Below are positions 45,267-58,666 of a DNA stretch of 64,000 nucleotides, piece after piece (position 1 is the stretch's first letter; every line of letters starts with the position of its first letter). A model generated the notes under the pieces. It was not told the DNA's origin and made no database searches. It saw nothing but the letters and a program-made list of their open reading frames with translations. This DNA comes from Brienomyrus brachyistius (taxonomy: Eukaryota; Chordata; Actinopteri; Osteoglossiformes; Mormyridae): positions 14,360,863 through 14,424,862 of the forward strand of contig NC_064542.1 of the NCBI RefSeq assembly GCF_023856365.1, written 5' to 3'. The position numbers were made by a program, and so were the translations under genes.

Positions 45267-48235
45267 AAGTATTCTTATTTTGACCAAATCTGCCAAAACA
45301 ATGAAAGTTCTCATTGTTGAATTAGATGGATTCATTGATTTATGATATTAAATCATAAATATATTAAAATTTCAAACAAATACAAAACATTACAGTATGC
45401 AGGACACATATTTAGTGGAAAAACATTATTTAATTATTCACTGTCAAAATTACTGCCTGTTATCCTCAACAAGTCAGGTTAATAGGACATTTCAGATTTT
45501 AGCATAATTCAGATTTATTCTTGTGACTTTGTGCAGGCAGGAGTTTCAGCTGACATTTCACTCAACAGATCAATCACTGACTTGTTAGAGACCCATTGGA
45601 GATGTGTGGGACTCCATTTCATGCACATTGGTCTTTTCGAAGCATCCCAGCCTAGTGCTTATGCAGGAAAATCAACCTCTCCATTTATACATCTTAAATT
45701 TTTTATTTTAACATTTTTTTGGAGGGGGGGAATTGCTCCCGTTTCTCTCTTTCAACAGAAAACCCTGTCTTTTTGCTATAGAGTTATAGAAGCCATTAAA
45801 AAAAAAAAACGTAAATTCCGCCTCTTCCACGCTCCTGCCTGAAGCACTCCCATACACATCTCCACACCTGGCTTTCCAGATCAATAATCTTTAATAGATC
45901 CAAAGCTTGATTGAGTGCCTGTGTCAGGTTTTCAGTGGCAGAAGGTATTATTCTATTATTCTAGGGAAATGTATTTTTTGCTTTTCTTTCTTCAATCCTC
46001 CAAATGCATGCCCCCCTCCCCCCCCAGGATTCATTTAGGAGCCAGTGTCAGATGGTGGCAAAGGTCCCAGGCCACAGATGAAGGCCCTTCATCAACACAC
46101 CAGGTGGGAGGCTGATTTGCATAAACGACTCAGCTATGCAACATTAAAACCCCAAGCTGCTGACATGCTGAGCCAATGGACACAAACACAACCAGGCCAA
46201 TCAGGGAGGTCGAACAAAACTAGGCTTAAAATCTCAAAGTTGAAATCATGCTTGGAATCTGGTTAAGGCTTTAGTTTGTTTGGGCCTGGCTGTTATATTT
46301 ATAGAGGAAGACATATGAAATGTAAAAGCTGCATTCATCATGAAATAATGACCCACATTTTTTTACTGTGCAGGAGTGTATTGGAATTTTTAGTGCGAAG
46401 TTAATTATGTTCAGTTCAAAACCTTAATTTGGCTAAAACATGAGACATCAACAGCAAGATTACATCTTATTGATGGAATTTTTGCTTCTACTGTTGCAAT
46501 ACAAGTCGAATGAATGAGCCCATTTGCAAAAAGCCTTACTAATGCCTTACAGCATAGAGGTCTACATGCTTCCAAAGAAAACCCTCAAACATTCCTTCTT
46601 ATGTCCTTGCCTTCAAACTTCAGGAGACAGCCAGTCAAGAACAGAGCTAAATATGAACTGCAAAGCAACAGGTTAAATAACATTTTCATGTTATGTAACC
46701 AGAAATCCAGAGTGCCTTCCACCCGAAGCTAGCTGTGTTGACAGGTGTCCCTACCAAGTGAATCTAGAATTCTCGGCTCCCTGCCATCCCCAAGACCATT
46801 CAGAACAGTGCATATTTCTCCCGGCATGTATTACAAATTAATATCCACACGACACAGGATGCAGCAGATATGCGTAGGATATGCATCTGCAGTAGACGCC
46901 TATGTCTTTAATGGGCTGCAATCGGGCAGGACATTGAGTAGCATATCCATGTTAGGTACCTGTTAGCAATTTCCATGACCTGACTTACACACAATTAGGG
47001 AAATATGAATGGCTAACGCTAATGTGTGTGTGCAGATACAGATGCAATCATAAGATGATTAAAGAACAAGTCTGGGAGACGGGTGTATTACACAAAGTGG
47101 ACAATGCACACATCAATCATATTGTAAAATACTATGAGGGACTCTCATTAGAGTCTGAGCCAATTGATTCCCATAAGTATGCAGCTGCTTTAATTAATTT
47201 TGCTCTCATCAGTTTAAGACATTAGAAAGCCCCAAGTGTGTTCTTCCAGTTTCCTCCCACTGGCAAGAAATATGTATATTAAGTGTCTCCACGACACACC
47301 CATCTGGAATCTCCCTCCCTCCCTTTCTGGGATGGGATGCCTGGTGTAGCCTTGCACTTACGGAAAGCAGATGGATGGAATTATTAAACAGCTAGATGTT
47401 TCTTACTATCTGCACTCACAGCATATACATTTATCCATATAATACTTTTTTTTTTACATAGATCAGTTGCAGAGAGCTTCAAGATTATTTTGATAACCTA
47501 GATATTCTTCCTCGTAACCGTAATCCACTTTGTTTGTGAGGCATTCGTATCCCTGTCCCACTTCAGTTACGTCCCTATATGGGCTTCTACACTTTAATTT
47601 TCATTTTGCTCTCAGCCCGTTGCACTGTTATTGCACAATCAATCTGCGGAGTAATTTCTTTGTATGGCGCTGGTTTAAAAGCCCCCTGTGAGCAGGGGTG
47701 GCGTGTGAGCAATTTGGCTTGGTCTTCCGGAGCTTATAGGTGACAATTCATTGTGAGGGTGGGCTGCCGTTGAGAGTCTGTGCCGCTGTGGGGCCGAAGC
47801 ACTGAAAAGCCATCACTGTCGGGCCTAAGGAAGCCCGGCTTCAGGTGTGGACTCTGCCGTCAGTTCTTACTTTGAAATCCCCTACAAGGAACATTCTGCT
47901 TTGTCTTAGGGTTAGTTTGGCAACCCATTATAACGGCATCTTTAGGTCTTAGAAACACTTCTGGATCTTAAAATGTTCAATCAATGAGCCTTAAAACCAG
48001 GTCAAATGGGTCAATGGATGACCGCAGATGAAGGCCCTATTCTTGGGCTACATTGGACGTATCGCATTTAAAGTGGCAAAAGTTGTATAGTCATGTTATA
48101 TTTGTAAATCAGCTATGTGGTTACAGATTTCTCTAAAGCGCGAGTGAACAAAGTTATGGAAAATGGGTTGATGGATGCCGCAGAAGTGTTTAATTAAGTT
48201 TTATCTATAAATGTAATTCATATATATAACAAGCA
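45267..48235. other. No gene seen; possible conserved block near 47.0-47.2 kb
   Basis: 47030-47230 has CAGCTGCTTTAATTAATTTT and similar homeodomain/E-box-like sites and no repeat signature. A regulatory role is only a guess. Confidence 0.4.
47322..47385 (+). mobile_element. Short SINE 3' fragment
   Basis: GGGATGGGATGCCTGGTGTA, followed by GGAAAGCAGATGGATGGA, resembles the SINE 3' end and tail. Confidence 0.45.
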
Positions 48236-48595
48236 GGGGGGGGGGGTGGCATGGTGGTGCAGTGCTTAGCACTGTTGCCTCACACCTCTAGAATCTGGGT
48301 TTGAGTCTTTGCCAGGGTTCCAAGTGTGTGAAGTTTACATGTTCTCCCTATGTTGTAGTGGGGTATCCTTTAGGTACTCTGCCCCCCGCCCCCCCCAAAG
48401 TCCAAAAACATGCTGAGGCTAATTGGGGTTGCCAAATTGCCCATAGGTGCTTTAAAGGAGAGTGAGTGTGCCCTGTGATGGGTTGGCGCCCCATCCTGGG
48501 TTGTTCCCTGCCTGGTGCACGTAGCCTCTGGGATGGACTCCAGACCACCACCCCCGACCCTAACCAGGGTAAGTAGTTTCATAAAATGGATGGAT
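48236..48595 (+). mobile_element. tRNA-derived SINE, full length, moderately decayed
   Basis: The head reads GGCATGGTGGTGCAGTGCTT, with a B-box-like GGTTTGAGTC near 48298, the body segment AAAAACATGCTGAGGCTAATT, and the tail AAAATGGATGGATATATA. ATATATAA occurs on both sides and may be the target duplication. A run of G precedes the head. Confidence 0.85.
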
Positions 48596-48642
48596 ATATA
48601 ATAAACATGAAACAAGTAGATGAATATGCAGAACAGCAATTA

Positions 48643-48934
48643 CAGGCATTCATTCTTTGGGTTTTGTCCCAGAAGTGAGATCATAAGTCAATCTGGACGT
48701 ATCTTGATCATTAAAGGGAGAAGTCAAATATACTGTATAACAGAAGATACAATATCATATGAATTTAACGAAACCTCTAAAACGGCTGCACAACCAGTTT
48801 GTTTTGGTAAAATATGTCCACTATCATGCAATATGTCTGCTTCAGATGTCTCGCAATAAATTTTTATTAAGGCCCTTATGGGGCGCAAGTACGCTTGGTC
48901 ATTACTGGGTAGGGCGCAAGTCAACGGATGACTG
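48643..48934. mobile_element. pogo/Tigger-type MITE
   Basis: 292 bp with ends CAGGCATTC and GGATGACTG, TA on both sides (48641-48642 and 48935-48936), and related inverted ends. CAG...CTG ends with a TA duplication fit pogo/Tigger. No gene. Confidence 0.6.
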
Positions 48935-48989
48935 TATTTATGAAAAATGTTGTTAACCCAAGGTTTCTGCACATCATGACTGCAAAGTA

Positions 48990-49155
48990 AGGAGGTACCA
49001 AAAAATTGCTATGCGCTGGGCCGTAACGGGACTGAGTTTCAGCCCTGGAATGTCACACCTGAGACCGGCCGCGGGGGGTGGGGACGGCGCCAGCAGTAAA
49101 TTGTTTCAAGCGGGGGATGGGGGTGCAGCACACAGTTTAAGAACCGCTGAGTATG
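48990..49155. mobile_element. Possible hAT-type MITE fragment
   Basis: The right part, AAGCGGGGGATGGGGGTGCA followed by CACAGTTTAAGAACCGCTG, resembles hAT ends, where CAGnGGTTCTTAAACTGTG is typical. The left end is not defined. Confidence 0.4.
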
Positions 49156-51375
49156 CTATAGCATTAACATAAAATTATTGCCTATTATTTTCCACGTCAT
49201 CAGCCTACAACCAGAGCCATGCACCAGGAATGATCCTGATTAGCTACCCTGGCATTGTCTATACATGTCTATACAGAACTGCAGTAGGGTACAAGCTGGG
49301 ACAGGAAGTCAACGTATTGGGTGGTAGCTACCAAAATCAATTTTTTACTGCTCAAAACAAGGTTAACAATGAAAGGTGTTTAACTACTGAAAGTATTAAT
49401 GGTAACTGGAAACTGTGCTGCTGGGGTGGGCTGTCATGTGACACTGCTTTTCTGGTAATTGTAATGTATGTGCCCTGCACAGGGGACTTCCGTCTCTAGG
49501 TTTGTGTTGATCTATGTGTGGGTCGATGGATAAGAAGTCCGATGCATCTCATTCTACCTCTGCAGCCTCAAAGGAGATGCCTTCCGGGGCAAACTGTAAG
49601 TCTTCAAGGCCGCTGGTATGCGCAAACAGGATCCAGCACTGTCTTGACTAAATTTAAAATACTACTTTTATGACTGCAGCCCCCAAAAGGAATGAACTCT
49701 GGAGTCTTGGGTGCCCAGACCTTGCAGCAATTCTTAACCAGGTTGACGATGAAATAAGATCATCTTTCAGTTATACTGGGGGCAGCGAGTGATGGGGGGC
49801 ATCAGGGTGAATACATTGTGTGCTCTGTCAAAGGTGACCCCAGGCAGTATGGGGGGCACCCCTCCCCCCATAAACACATCTGCTGTGATGGATGGCAGTG
49901 TCCAGAAACCCAGAATGAGGCAAAACTACATTAAGGGACGATGCTTCTAGTCTCATCCAGGGCTCCAGCTGGGGCCCCAACCAGGAAGGCAAGAAACTGC
50001 GTTATGGCCAAAATATATCTAATTTAAGGAGCAAAACAAGACAATGAATGCATCTTTGACTCTAACGCTTTACACTGATTGAATCTGTGGTCCACGTTCC
50101 ACCTGACCACATAAAAGAATTCTGGGAGGACTTTCCAATGACTCATTTTAATTAAATAATCGGTTCCTAATGCCGCATTCCAATGAATCGTAAAACGGAT
50201 CACGCCTGACCATACGTTGACAGTAGACGACATGGCGAGACACACGATGCACGTTTTCCAATACATATATGGCAGTGTTTTCTTTAAAATGAAAGACAGG
50301 AAACGCCGTACAGATATATACGCACGGGCATGCCCCTGTACAAATCCTCCCAAGGCCTTTATCCATAGCAGCAGGCTGCATGAGGTACCTGCATTAGGCT
50401 TCTATGCCGGAGCGTGATGCTGGAAATCTGTAGCCCATCAAATGCAAACGGAACCTGGCAACGGCTCCGGTTTTCACGTCATTACATCTGCCTGCACACC
50501 ACGCCTGCCAAGACAGCTTTATCGACATGGCAGGGAAAACAAAGCTGTTCTTGCTGACACATGAGGCCTCCCTCGTCCTCGTCTCGCCACCAACTTTGGC
50601 TTGTCCTCTGGGTGGGGGGCGTGCTCGGGATGCGGAGGGCATTTGGGTATTCATGCAGCACTTTGCGTTGGTGTCTAACCAGCTTCATGGCGTCAGAAGC
50701 GATAGGACTAACGACAGAGGTGCGCTGGTTACTGACATGAACGTTCAGCGGAGATTTTTTCCGTTGATATCCAGAGGTCTACAGCGTTTTCTGCACTTAA
50801 GCCTCCCCCACAGTAAAGCTACACTCTGTGCACAGCTATTCCACTCAGTATGACAAGCTTTCATGTAGACCTTTGTGTACTTTTTTTGGGAATAAATGCT
50901 TATCTGTACTTTGGAAGATATTTTGGCTTGGGGGCCCCGGAAAGAAGTGTGTCAGCTGGCAATATGTTGATGGGGAACTACTTTTAGGGACCCTCATAAA
51001 AGAAGGTGATAGGGAGGTGGATGTTTGCTGTGTTCAGCTTTGGAACGCTTGGGGTACGTCAGTGTATCAAATCTCTCCAGCGCCTTAAGCTTTGGGTCAC
51101 AGCCCTTCAACCTCAGGTGATTGTTCTTTGTACTGTGAATTATATCGCCTTTCTTCATGCCTTTTCTCAACATTCAGTTTCCTCTCTTGCAATTTGTCGC
51201 TTTAAGCTGAGCCATTTAATCCTATAAATAAATATTGGGTGGGTCTTCTAGCTATATATTATACATTAGATAGTAAAAGCTAGCAGAGACTCCAGAGACA
51301 CTCTTGGCTCTTTGGTGTCATTTGAGGAAATACCCTAAAAAAATATGCTGGGCTTGCCATTGCTATTCTTACAAG
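49156..51375. other. No gene seen; one splice-bounded 30-nt segment
   Basis: CTACCTCTGCAG precedes and GTAAGT follows 49566-49595. See findings. Otherwise short chance frames. Confidence 0.4.
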
Positions 51376-51377
51376 TA

Positions 51378-51790
51378 CAGCCATGCATTGCTTAACAACG
51401 GGGATACATTCAGAGAAATGCATCGTTAGGTGATATCATCATTGTGCAAACATCAGAGTGTAGTTAAACCTAGAAGTATAGCCTACTATACACCTAGCTT
51501 ACTGTTCTAAAACGTACAGTACAGTAAATACACAAACCGGTAACATAGTTCTTTATTACCATTATCAAGCTTTTTTGCATTGTACAAGGGCTATACTTTT
51601 ATACAACTAGCAGTAATTGGTTTGTTTTCACCAGCATCACAATAAACACGTGAGGAATGCATTGTGCTGCTGCATCGGCTATGATGTCACTAAGGGATAG
51701 GAATTTTTCAGCTCAATTATAATCTTATGGGACCATCCTCATGTGTGAGGTCCGTCGTTGACTGAAGCATCATTATGAAGCCCCTGCTTG
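51378..51790. mobile_element. MER2-like Tigger MITE
   Basis: 413 bp. The left end CAGCCATGCATTGCTTAACA, then ACGGGGATACATTCAGAGAA, and the right part TATAATCTTATGGGACCATC, then GGTCCGTCGTTGACTGAAGC, follow the mammalian MER2 consensus as I remember it, including the AGTATAGCCTACTA stretch. TA lies at 51376-51377 and 51791-51792. MER2 is a non-autonomous Tigger (pogo) family. Confidence 0.75.
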
Positions 51791-51792
51791 TA

Positions 51793-53943
51793 TTAAGGAT
51801 TAATCAGGAAGTGTAGCATTTAATGCCTTTTCCCTTTTTCCAAAAAGAATAAAGAAAAAGCGTGTGTTTGCATGTGTGTCTGCAAATAAGTGCGTGGAAA
51901 TTCATACACGCTGTGATTATTCGGCACACTGGATTTACATTTAATTCCACTGAACCTTCGAACTGCAGCAGGTTAACGGAGAGTTAGAGTGAAGCGAATG
52001 TGTGCAGAAATGCTGCTCTCTGTCTGGGTGGCTTTTATGGAGCAGACATTTCATTATGTGCCTCGGCTGATATCCTTGCCTTTCCGAGTCTATACATGTA
52101 TAATGTCAAGGAAACAATTACAAAGGCATTTGAACTCTCCCATCCAGTGTGCATATAATGTATAAATGCACCCTTCATTGTACCTTTAAATTATTATTAT
52201 TAATATTATAATTGTATAGCATCTTTTCCTTCTGGGACATAAACAAAGATTTAACACCAACATTACAAGTAGATTTTAAAGCAATTAAGCAGGACCGAAA
52301 TTACAGACAGACATAAAAGCAATTAATCCAATTAAATTTTAATAGCGTTTTAAATTTAATTTTAGAAAAGGCCTAAGCATATTGCCAGGCATGTAAATTA
52401 ATAGTCAAAGCATGAAAATTGTGTGCAGGTATTCTGCTTCACTATTTGTGCAGTGGGGAACAAATTTAGCGGATTCACATTAAGAGGATTATGAAGACAA
52501 TATTTGAGCGCATATCTGTTGGAGTCTGTCGTGGGCTGGTTGACTCTGATTGGCAGCTGTGTGTGTTTCAGATATGTGGGAACTGAAACGCTATTTTTTG
52601 TGAATGGAAATTCCTTCCATCTTTTGAATGTTGCTGCATTTACTGTAGCATCACGGTTTGTTTGCACCTCATTGTGCTGTACTTTGCTTTCTTTTGTCAT
52701 ACGGTAAATTATCATCTAGCCACTGTTCTTTCGCCTTGTTGTTGTTTTGCAAAGGTATCGTCCAAAGCTTCTTGTTCTCTCTGTTATAAGCCCCGATAAA
52801 TCCCTGATTCGTTTTGGCTTTGAATAAAGGTACAGCATGCAATGATGAGAAGGAGATCTATGTGCTGCAAAAAAATGACTGTTTTTTCACATAGTTGTTC
52901 CCTGGGGACAAAACAAAAGCAAGTATGGCACAACGAAGTGCAAACAAATGTGCCCTCGTATCCGGATGCCTGATTACCACAGCCAGCATCAGCCATTGCA
53001 GGCCACAGTCCCCCCCCCTCCTCATGGCCCCCTTTCCTAAGTGGTCTTCACGGTTGCTCCTGGAGCTCTTTCACTCCCCTTCAAAAACTCAGAGAGTGAG
53101 CAGGAAGTGAGTATTTGGCAGCACAGCTTTGATACATAGCACAACAGATTAGTCATACAGGATGTTACATTTGAATGAAATGTATGCCTGTGATACCCCA
53201 TGGGGTACATGTGACATAAGGCAGGCTTGGGGAGGCTTTCTGTTCGAGTAACAAAGCTGAATGATTGACTAATGGGAGGGAAAAAAGAACAGCATTATGC
53301 AGATACGTTCACTAGGGGGTTGATTGACTCAGTTAAGAATCTGTATCCGTCCTCTGTGAAGAGAATTTTCCGTGACACTTTCCCATATATGTAAAACGTT
53401 TAGCTTAAATCCCTGGCTCTGATTCTCCTAAGAGTCCAGCTGTCTATCAACAGAGGTGCCGTTAAACTTTTCCTTGTCTCTGTCTTCAGGAAAATCTTGA
53501 AATTGACCAGTGTCTCGTACAGACCATTCCTCGTCTTAGAAAAAGTCGTTAATATAATCCATAATTCATTAACACATGTTTAAGTGTGTGTTACTCTGTG
53601 TGAGTGCTGTGAGTGTGACTGTTTGTGCATGTAAATTTTAGCTAAGACGTCCGGAACAGTGGCTGCAAAATCACTAGACAGAAGCCAATTACTCAAAGAG
53701 ACAAATGGAACCTGTGATCACTAGAGACAAATGGTGTCAGCTACAAAAGACAGAGGATCATCATTATTTGTTTTTGTTCCATCATATTTTGCTGGCAACA
53801 TTGTCCCTGCTGTGGTGCATCACCAGAAATGGGGCTGCTTAACACTGCTAGAGCCTTTCTATAACACTACCTAAACCCACACCTTTGGAATCATATGAAA
53901 TGAACCATTTATACAAAAGACCATGATAATTACAATATATGTA
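51793..53943. other. No gene seen
   Basis: 52080-52380 is rich in TAATTA/ACAAT-like motifs (for example GGAAACAATTACAAAGGCAT) and could be regulatory. Not provable here. Confidence 0.45.
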
Positions 53944-54434
53944 CAGACACAGAAAATAATAAGAGACCACAGCACAATTTTTTGTTTCACTCATTTCTCA
54001 ATTGATGGGTGTGTGTCTGGGAATCATATATATATATATATATATATGCAATCTAAAGCCTACTTCTTCCCTGCTTCTCATTAATGAAGAGCTTCTTCCT
54101 TGTTTTATGGGAATTCAGTCCTGCTTCTAGGAGCCTGATACGAACTGTCCTAGCAGTGCACTACACACCTGCACTTAATGTTTCCCATTCCTTTTGAAGG
54201 TCACTTGATGTCATGAGAAACTGTCGGATACGTTAACGGTCGTCTCTGCCATTAGAATGTCTCTTCATCCCTTTACTTGGCTGGTTTCTGGTCGTCTTCA
54301 GTGTCTCCTGCTTCACCTGGAAGCAGCCTGCTGCTCAGAGTAGCCTTCTGCTAGCAGGTCCATTATTAAACAAGGATTTAAAAAGGCAGATTTCTTTAAA
54401 ACTATAGAATGGTCTCAGTTTTTTTCTGTGGCTG
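53944..54434 (-). mobile_element. Tc1-like deletion derivative, copy 2 (opposite orientation)
   Basis: 491 bp homologous to the reverse complement of 60430-60947. It includes the complement of the transposase fragment (GTTTCCCATTCCTTTTGAAG, then GTCACTTGATGTCAT), AATAAGAGACCAC at one end and TTTTTTTCTGTGGCTG at the other. TA is at both borders. A (TA)n expansion lies inside at 54027-54048. Confidence 0.8.
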
Positions 54435-54438
54435 TATA

Positions 54439-54481
54439 TATACACACACTTACACACACACACACACACACACTCACACAG
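54439..54481. repeat. (AC)n microsatellite
   Basis: An interrupted AC run following the right end of the Tc1-like copy 2. Confidence 0.9.
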
Positions 54482-54965
54482 TCTTTCTACAACGTGTAAT
54501 ATCACACCATAAATCTGTTCTAACATGACTGATATATAACTACCCAAGTCTAATGCAAAGCAATGTGGTCTTAGAGAGAAACAGCTATCTGAGTGATGTC
54601 TGATCTGTGAAGGAATCGCTCTTTGGAACCTGTTCTTTTCAGTGAAATGGTCAAACCGTTTTTCAAATCTAAAAGAATCCAACTTTTTGTACGTCCATAC
54701 ATTGCACAGGTCTTAATTTCTAAAAATATAAAAATATTTGACAAATTATATAAAAACACACAGCAGCCGTCGTACAGTAAATTCGCTTACAGTAAATTTG
54801 CTTCTTGTAGACTGTCTGTATCCATGTTGACTTCAGTGCCCCTCTGCAAACCATAATCAGCTGTGATTCTGCTGTCTGCAGGCCTGGCCACATGGTAGCT
54901 GTGGCTCAGTAAGTGGTTCACTGTTCAGTTAACGGGTTTGGCATGTTTAGTTGAAGCGGTTACTA

Positions 54966-55229
54966 CACTGTCAAGGGTACCAGTTTGTACCTTTGCTTGT
55001 TACTGAGACTGTACCTTACACTACTCTACCTTTTAAGGTAAAGAAATTGACTCCCCAAGTTACATGCAACATTAATGTACCCCAAATGGTACAAAAATGT
55101 TCCTCATAGTCCTTATTTGTACTTTAAAAGTACAATTACCTGCAGCTGAGGGTACAACTGGCAGACCCTAGAGGGTATAGCTGCAGAGGCAAGTAAAGGT
55201 ACAATTTGGTACCCATTTTTCTGAGACTG
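54966..55229. mobile_element. TA-flanked palindromic MITE, copy 2
   Basis: 264 bp of the same family as 43168-43427: CACTGTCAAGGGTACCAGTT at the left and CATTTTTCTGAGACTG at the right, with TA at 54964-54965 and 55230-55231. It is more diverged than copy 1. Confidence 0.8.
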
Positions 55230-55254
55230 TAGGCGATTCTTGTTAGATTTTATA

Positions 55255-55550
55255 TCTATATATTTGTGTGGACTCTTCATTCATTTCGATGGGCATAACT
55301 GTAATCTCAACTAGGACAACCCTAACCCCTACCCAGCCCTAACTGTAACCATAAGTAACCAAAGAAAATACAAGAGATTTGACAGTTTTCTGCATTTTTT
55401 TTTGATTGCATTCACAGATTTTTATAAAACTGAGTTTCCCCTTGTGCAGACAAAAAACTGTCCTCACAAGGTCAAAATGACATATTTTTTATCACATTAT
55501 GGGGACATTTGGTCCCCACAATGTAATATATACATGACCCACACACATAA
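55255..55550 (-). repeat. TG-flanked dispersed repeat, copy 2
   Basis: Complement of the family at 4596-4862. It carries GGGGACATTTGGTCCCCACA (a palindrome, 55500-55519) near its outer end and AACCCTAACCCCTACCCAGC inside. Confidence 0.75.
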
Positions 55551-58194
55551 CACAAACAAACAGGCACAGGGTTATATATTATTCAAATATTATTTATTCA
55601 AAGATCGACATGTTGGCTAAAGGAACACATGGCCTCAATCCGGCCCTGTGCACATCAAGGGTCTATGAATGATGCAAGATCTTTGATCTGGCCCCATCAT
55701 CACCCCCCATTATGGAAATCCCCCACAGCTCCCGCCATTATTTTGTCAGGAAGTTGCTGGAGGTGAAAGGAGAGCCATCAAGGTCTGTTTGCAGGCATGT
55801 CTGGCTGTTTCATGCTGAGGGGCAAAGCAACCAGAGAGACAAAATCATGGAGCTGCCTCCGGGGCTCCTACATCTTCCATTGAGATCATAGTATCTTGGC
55901 ATCTAGGGACTGGCTGATCCTATTCCTGGGAAGATTTCCTGCTGCCCTGGCTGGTGGTCTGTCTTCCAAAAGCCCCTGATTGGCCCCCTGTTACCAGGAC
56001 ATCAGGAACAGCAAGCGCACCACTCACGCACACACAGGCAGCACAGTCAGAGACATTTTCATCCTTTCATCCAGGAGCGACCAGCTCTGGGAAGCTGGCC
56101 CAGAACTTTCTGGTTTGGCTTTAGAGGCTGGGGACTGAGTACCAGCAAGAGCAGCATTCTGCCAGATGTCATGTAATGAAACGGCTCGCAAACACGCACT
56201 GACATTTAAACCCTACCGCGGTCATTGACAGGCGAGGGGATAATTTTCAAAGATGTGCACCAACGGCACCTAAGCCAGTAACTGGCAACTAGTTATTTGT
56301 GCATTCTATGGAGAATATGAAATCTTATCAGAATCCTGCTGGAATACATTTTCAAATTAGGCTTTGGGGCAAATGAAATTGAAAAAGCAGCAATATGCCA
56401 AACGGTCTTGTTTTCCATTTGTTTATCACAATGTGATACTGTGTTCTGCCTCAGCAGCTGTAAAAACTGATGGTGTCCGTTCAAAATGCTGTATTTTATG
56501 TTGTATACTATGGCATGTTTGAAACGCAACAATATATTTGATACCAGCATAGATTTCAATCAATCAGTCTGTTTTTTGAAGGTTTGAGTGCAACTTCACC
56601 AAGGCGTGGCTTGTTTTACCTATATTTAAATATGCTTTTAAGTCGAGGTCATGCAGTTAAACATGTAGAGGAAAAACCCAGCATTTACATTTGTGGTATA
56701 GTTTTTCACTGAATCCATTCTGAAAATTTTGTTTCTATTATCTGCTCTGAGATGCAAAATTTTTACGCATTGCCATGTGTCCATGTGTTTCCAGACATGG
56801 TGACCTGCAGTTACTTGTCAATATGAACTTTTTAGTTATATTTTTTATTTTCTGTATTCTTGTAATGAGATGTTATGTTGTTTTGTGTTAAATTCAACTG
56901 GTATTACCTCTATCAGAGGAATATCGCCTTATGTAACACTGCTGGAAGGCATGTTAGGTAGCAAGCTGATGACGGTGTCTCAGTTGTGAGAGAACTTATG
57001 TAACGTTGTGAATAATCACGAGTTTTTTTGTTACTTCATAGTATATCTTTTCTTTTGTGTTTGTTGTTCCTAATATACATATTCCTGTATATTTAGAACT
57101 CATTATGGACAGGCTGTGCTGCACACCTCTGGGGAAGCAAAAATAGTCACTGTTTGTACCTTAGTTTTTCCTGTTTTGGAGCGGATGCCTACTGAGGTTG
57201 CCTGGTCCAGTGTTACAAACTTTTCGTTCTATAAGCCTTTTTATAAAAAAAAAAAAAAGGCATTATGTGATATTTGCTGACTGCATAGACATTACTGAAA
57301 TTTCTGCAGAGCTGGTATGTGAGGAGTTGGTATTTTAAATACCTGGAATTATTTATAATCCAGGTATGGAGCATGACATGTAAACCTTCATGTCAGAACC
57401 TGAAATTGGAATTGCTAATTAACACAAACATTTGAGGATATTTGCAAACATGCACAGTTTGTTTCAATCATTTTACATGACAGTGTATAACTTCAAGGCA
57501 GGCAAATGGGACAGTATGTCTGGAGGAAGCGTAGTTGGCAAACATTATACCGTCGATGGTGAATCCAAGATCTTTGAAGTGTGCCTTTGAGACAGAGACT
57601 ACGTGCATGCTTACTCATGCCTTCTCGAAGCGATACAACATCAATCACTTTCTCCTTCACTCTAAACTACTCCTCTATGCTGTTACCCTATAAGAGAGGA
57701 AATGCAAAGATACGCGCTGGAAAGAACAAGATGCAAACTGTCGAAGTAGATTTTTTTGGTATTATCTGTGTCCCAAAAAGTACTGTACTGTTTCCTAACA
57801 TGGCCTCTGCTTGGTGGCTCAGTAAAATGGGTTCATTAAATTTCAGTTTAATGGAGAGTAATAGACAACACAACACACACTAATCTATTCACCTGCATCT
57901 ATAAAACAGTCTGACTCTAATTGAAGTGAATCTATATATTTGAAGAAGAGCACGTTTGTTAATGAGGTATAGCAGGCTCTAATAAATCTATTTATTATAA
58001 ACACAATGTACTCATTGTAATAAAACCTCACATCATAAGGCTCCTTCATGCAAAGATGTCTGTGTGCAGTCATTTGATCTTGCTTAAAATTATTTGTAAT
58101 TTAAAAATGGACAGAATTACTAACCATTACATGTTATTCAAATAATGACTTATGAACTTTTTCATCCAATAAAATCATTACTAATGACATAAGA
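55551..58194. other. No gene seen
   Basis: Nothing recognised. The 100-codon frame at 57581-57883 has no motif. Confidence 0.55.
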
Positions 58195-58420
58195 AAATAA
58201 CGCAACACTCATGCGACCGAATAAAAAAAAGTAATCACCCTCTTACATTTAATGCCTAGTTTTAACATCAGTTACTGAGTCTCACAGCACCCTGGATACA
58301 TTTTGGTCCACTTCTGCATGCAGAACCGCTTTAACTTGCTGACATTTGAAGACTTACTATGCAGGGCTGCAGTTAGGTCAGTCAAATCCCAAACTGATTT
58401 ATCTGTTCTTGAACTATATT
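58195..58420. repeat. Probable decayed DNA-transposon fragment
   Basis: GGATACATTTTGGTCCACTT, CTGCATGCAGAACCGCTTTA and the upstream AAAAAAAGTAATCACCCTCT look like a fish transposon remnant. Too decayed to classify. Confidence 0.35.
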
Positions 58421-58617
58421 CTTATACTGAATCGCTGGTGTGTGTCATATTACTGCCAGACTCATACTTATGTAGAAAGCATCCCCATATATGTGAGCAT
58501 GAGGTCCTTACTGTGGTAAGTCATCTGCCCATGTATACTATAGAGGACCATGCTGAATGGTGAGCTTTCTTCTCCTTCATCATCTTCTTCTTCAGGACAT
58601 TTCGGTTTGTGTCTTTC

Positions 58618-58665
<48 letters not shown>

Positions 58666-58666
58666 C
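58618..58666. repeat. (ATT)n microsatellite
   Basis: About 16 trinucleotide units. Poly-Asn and poly-Ile frames across it are artefacts. Confidence 0.97.
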
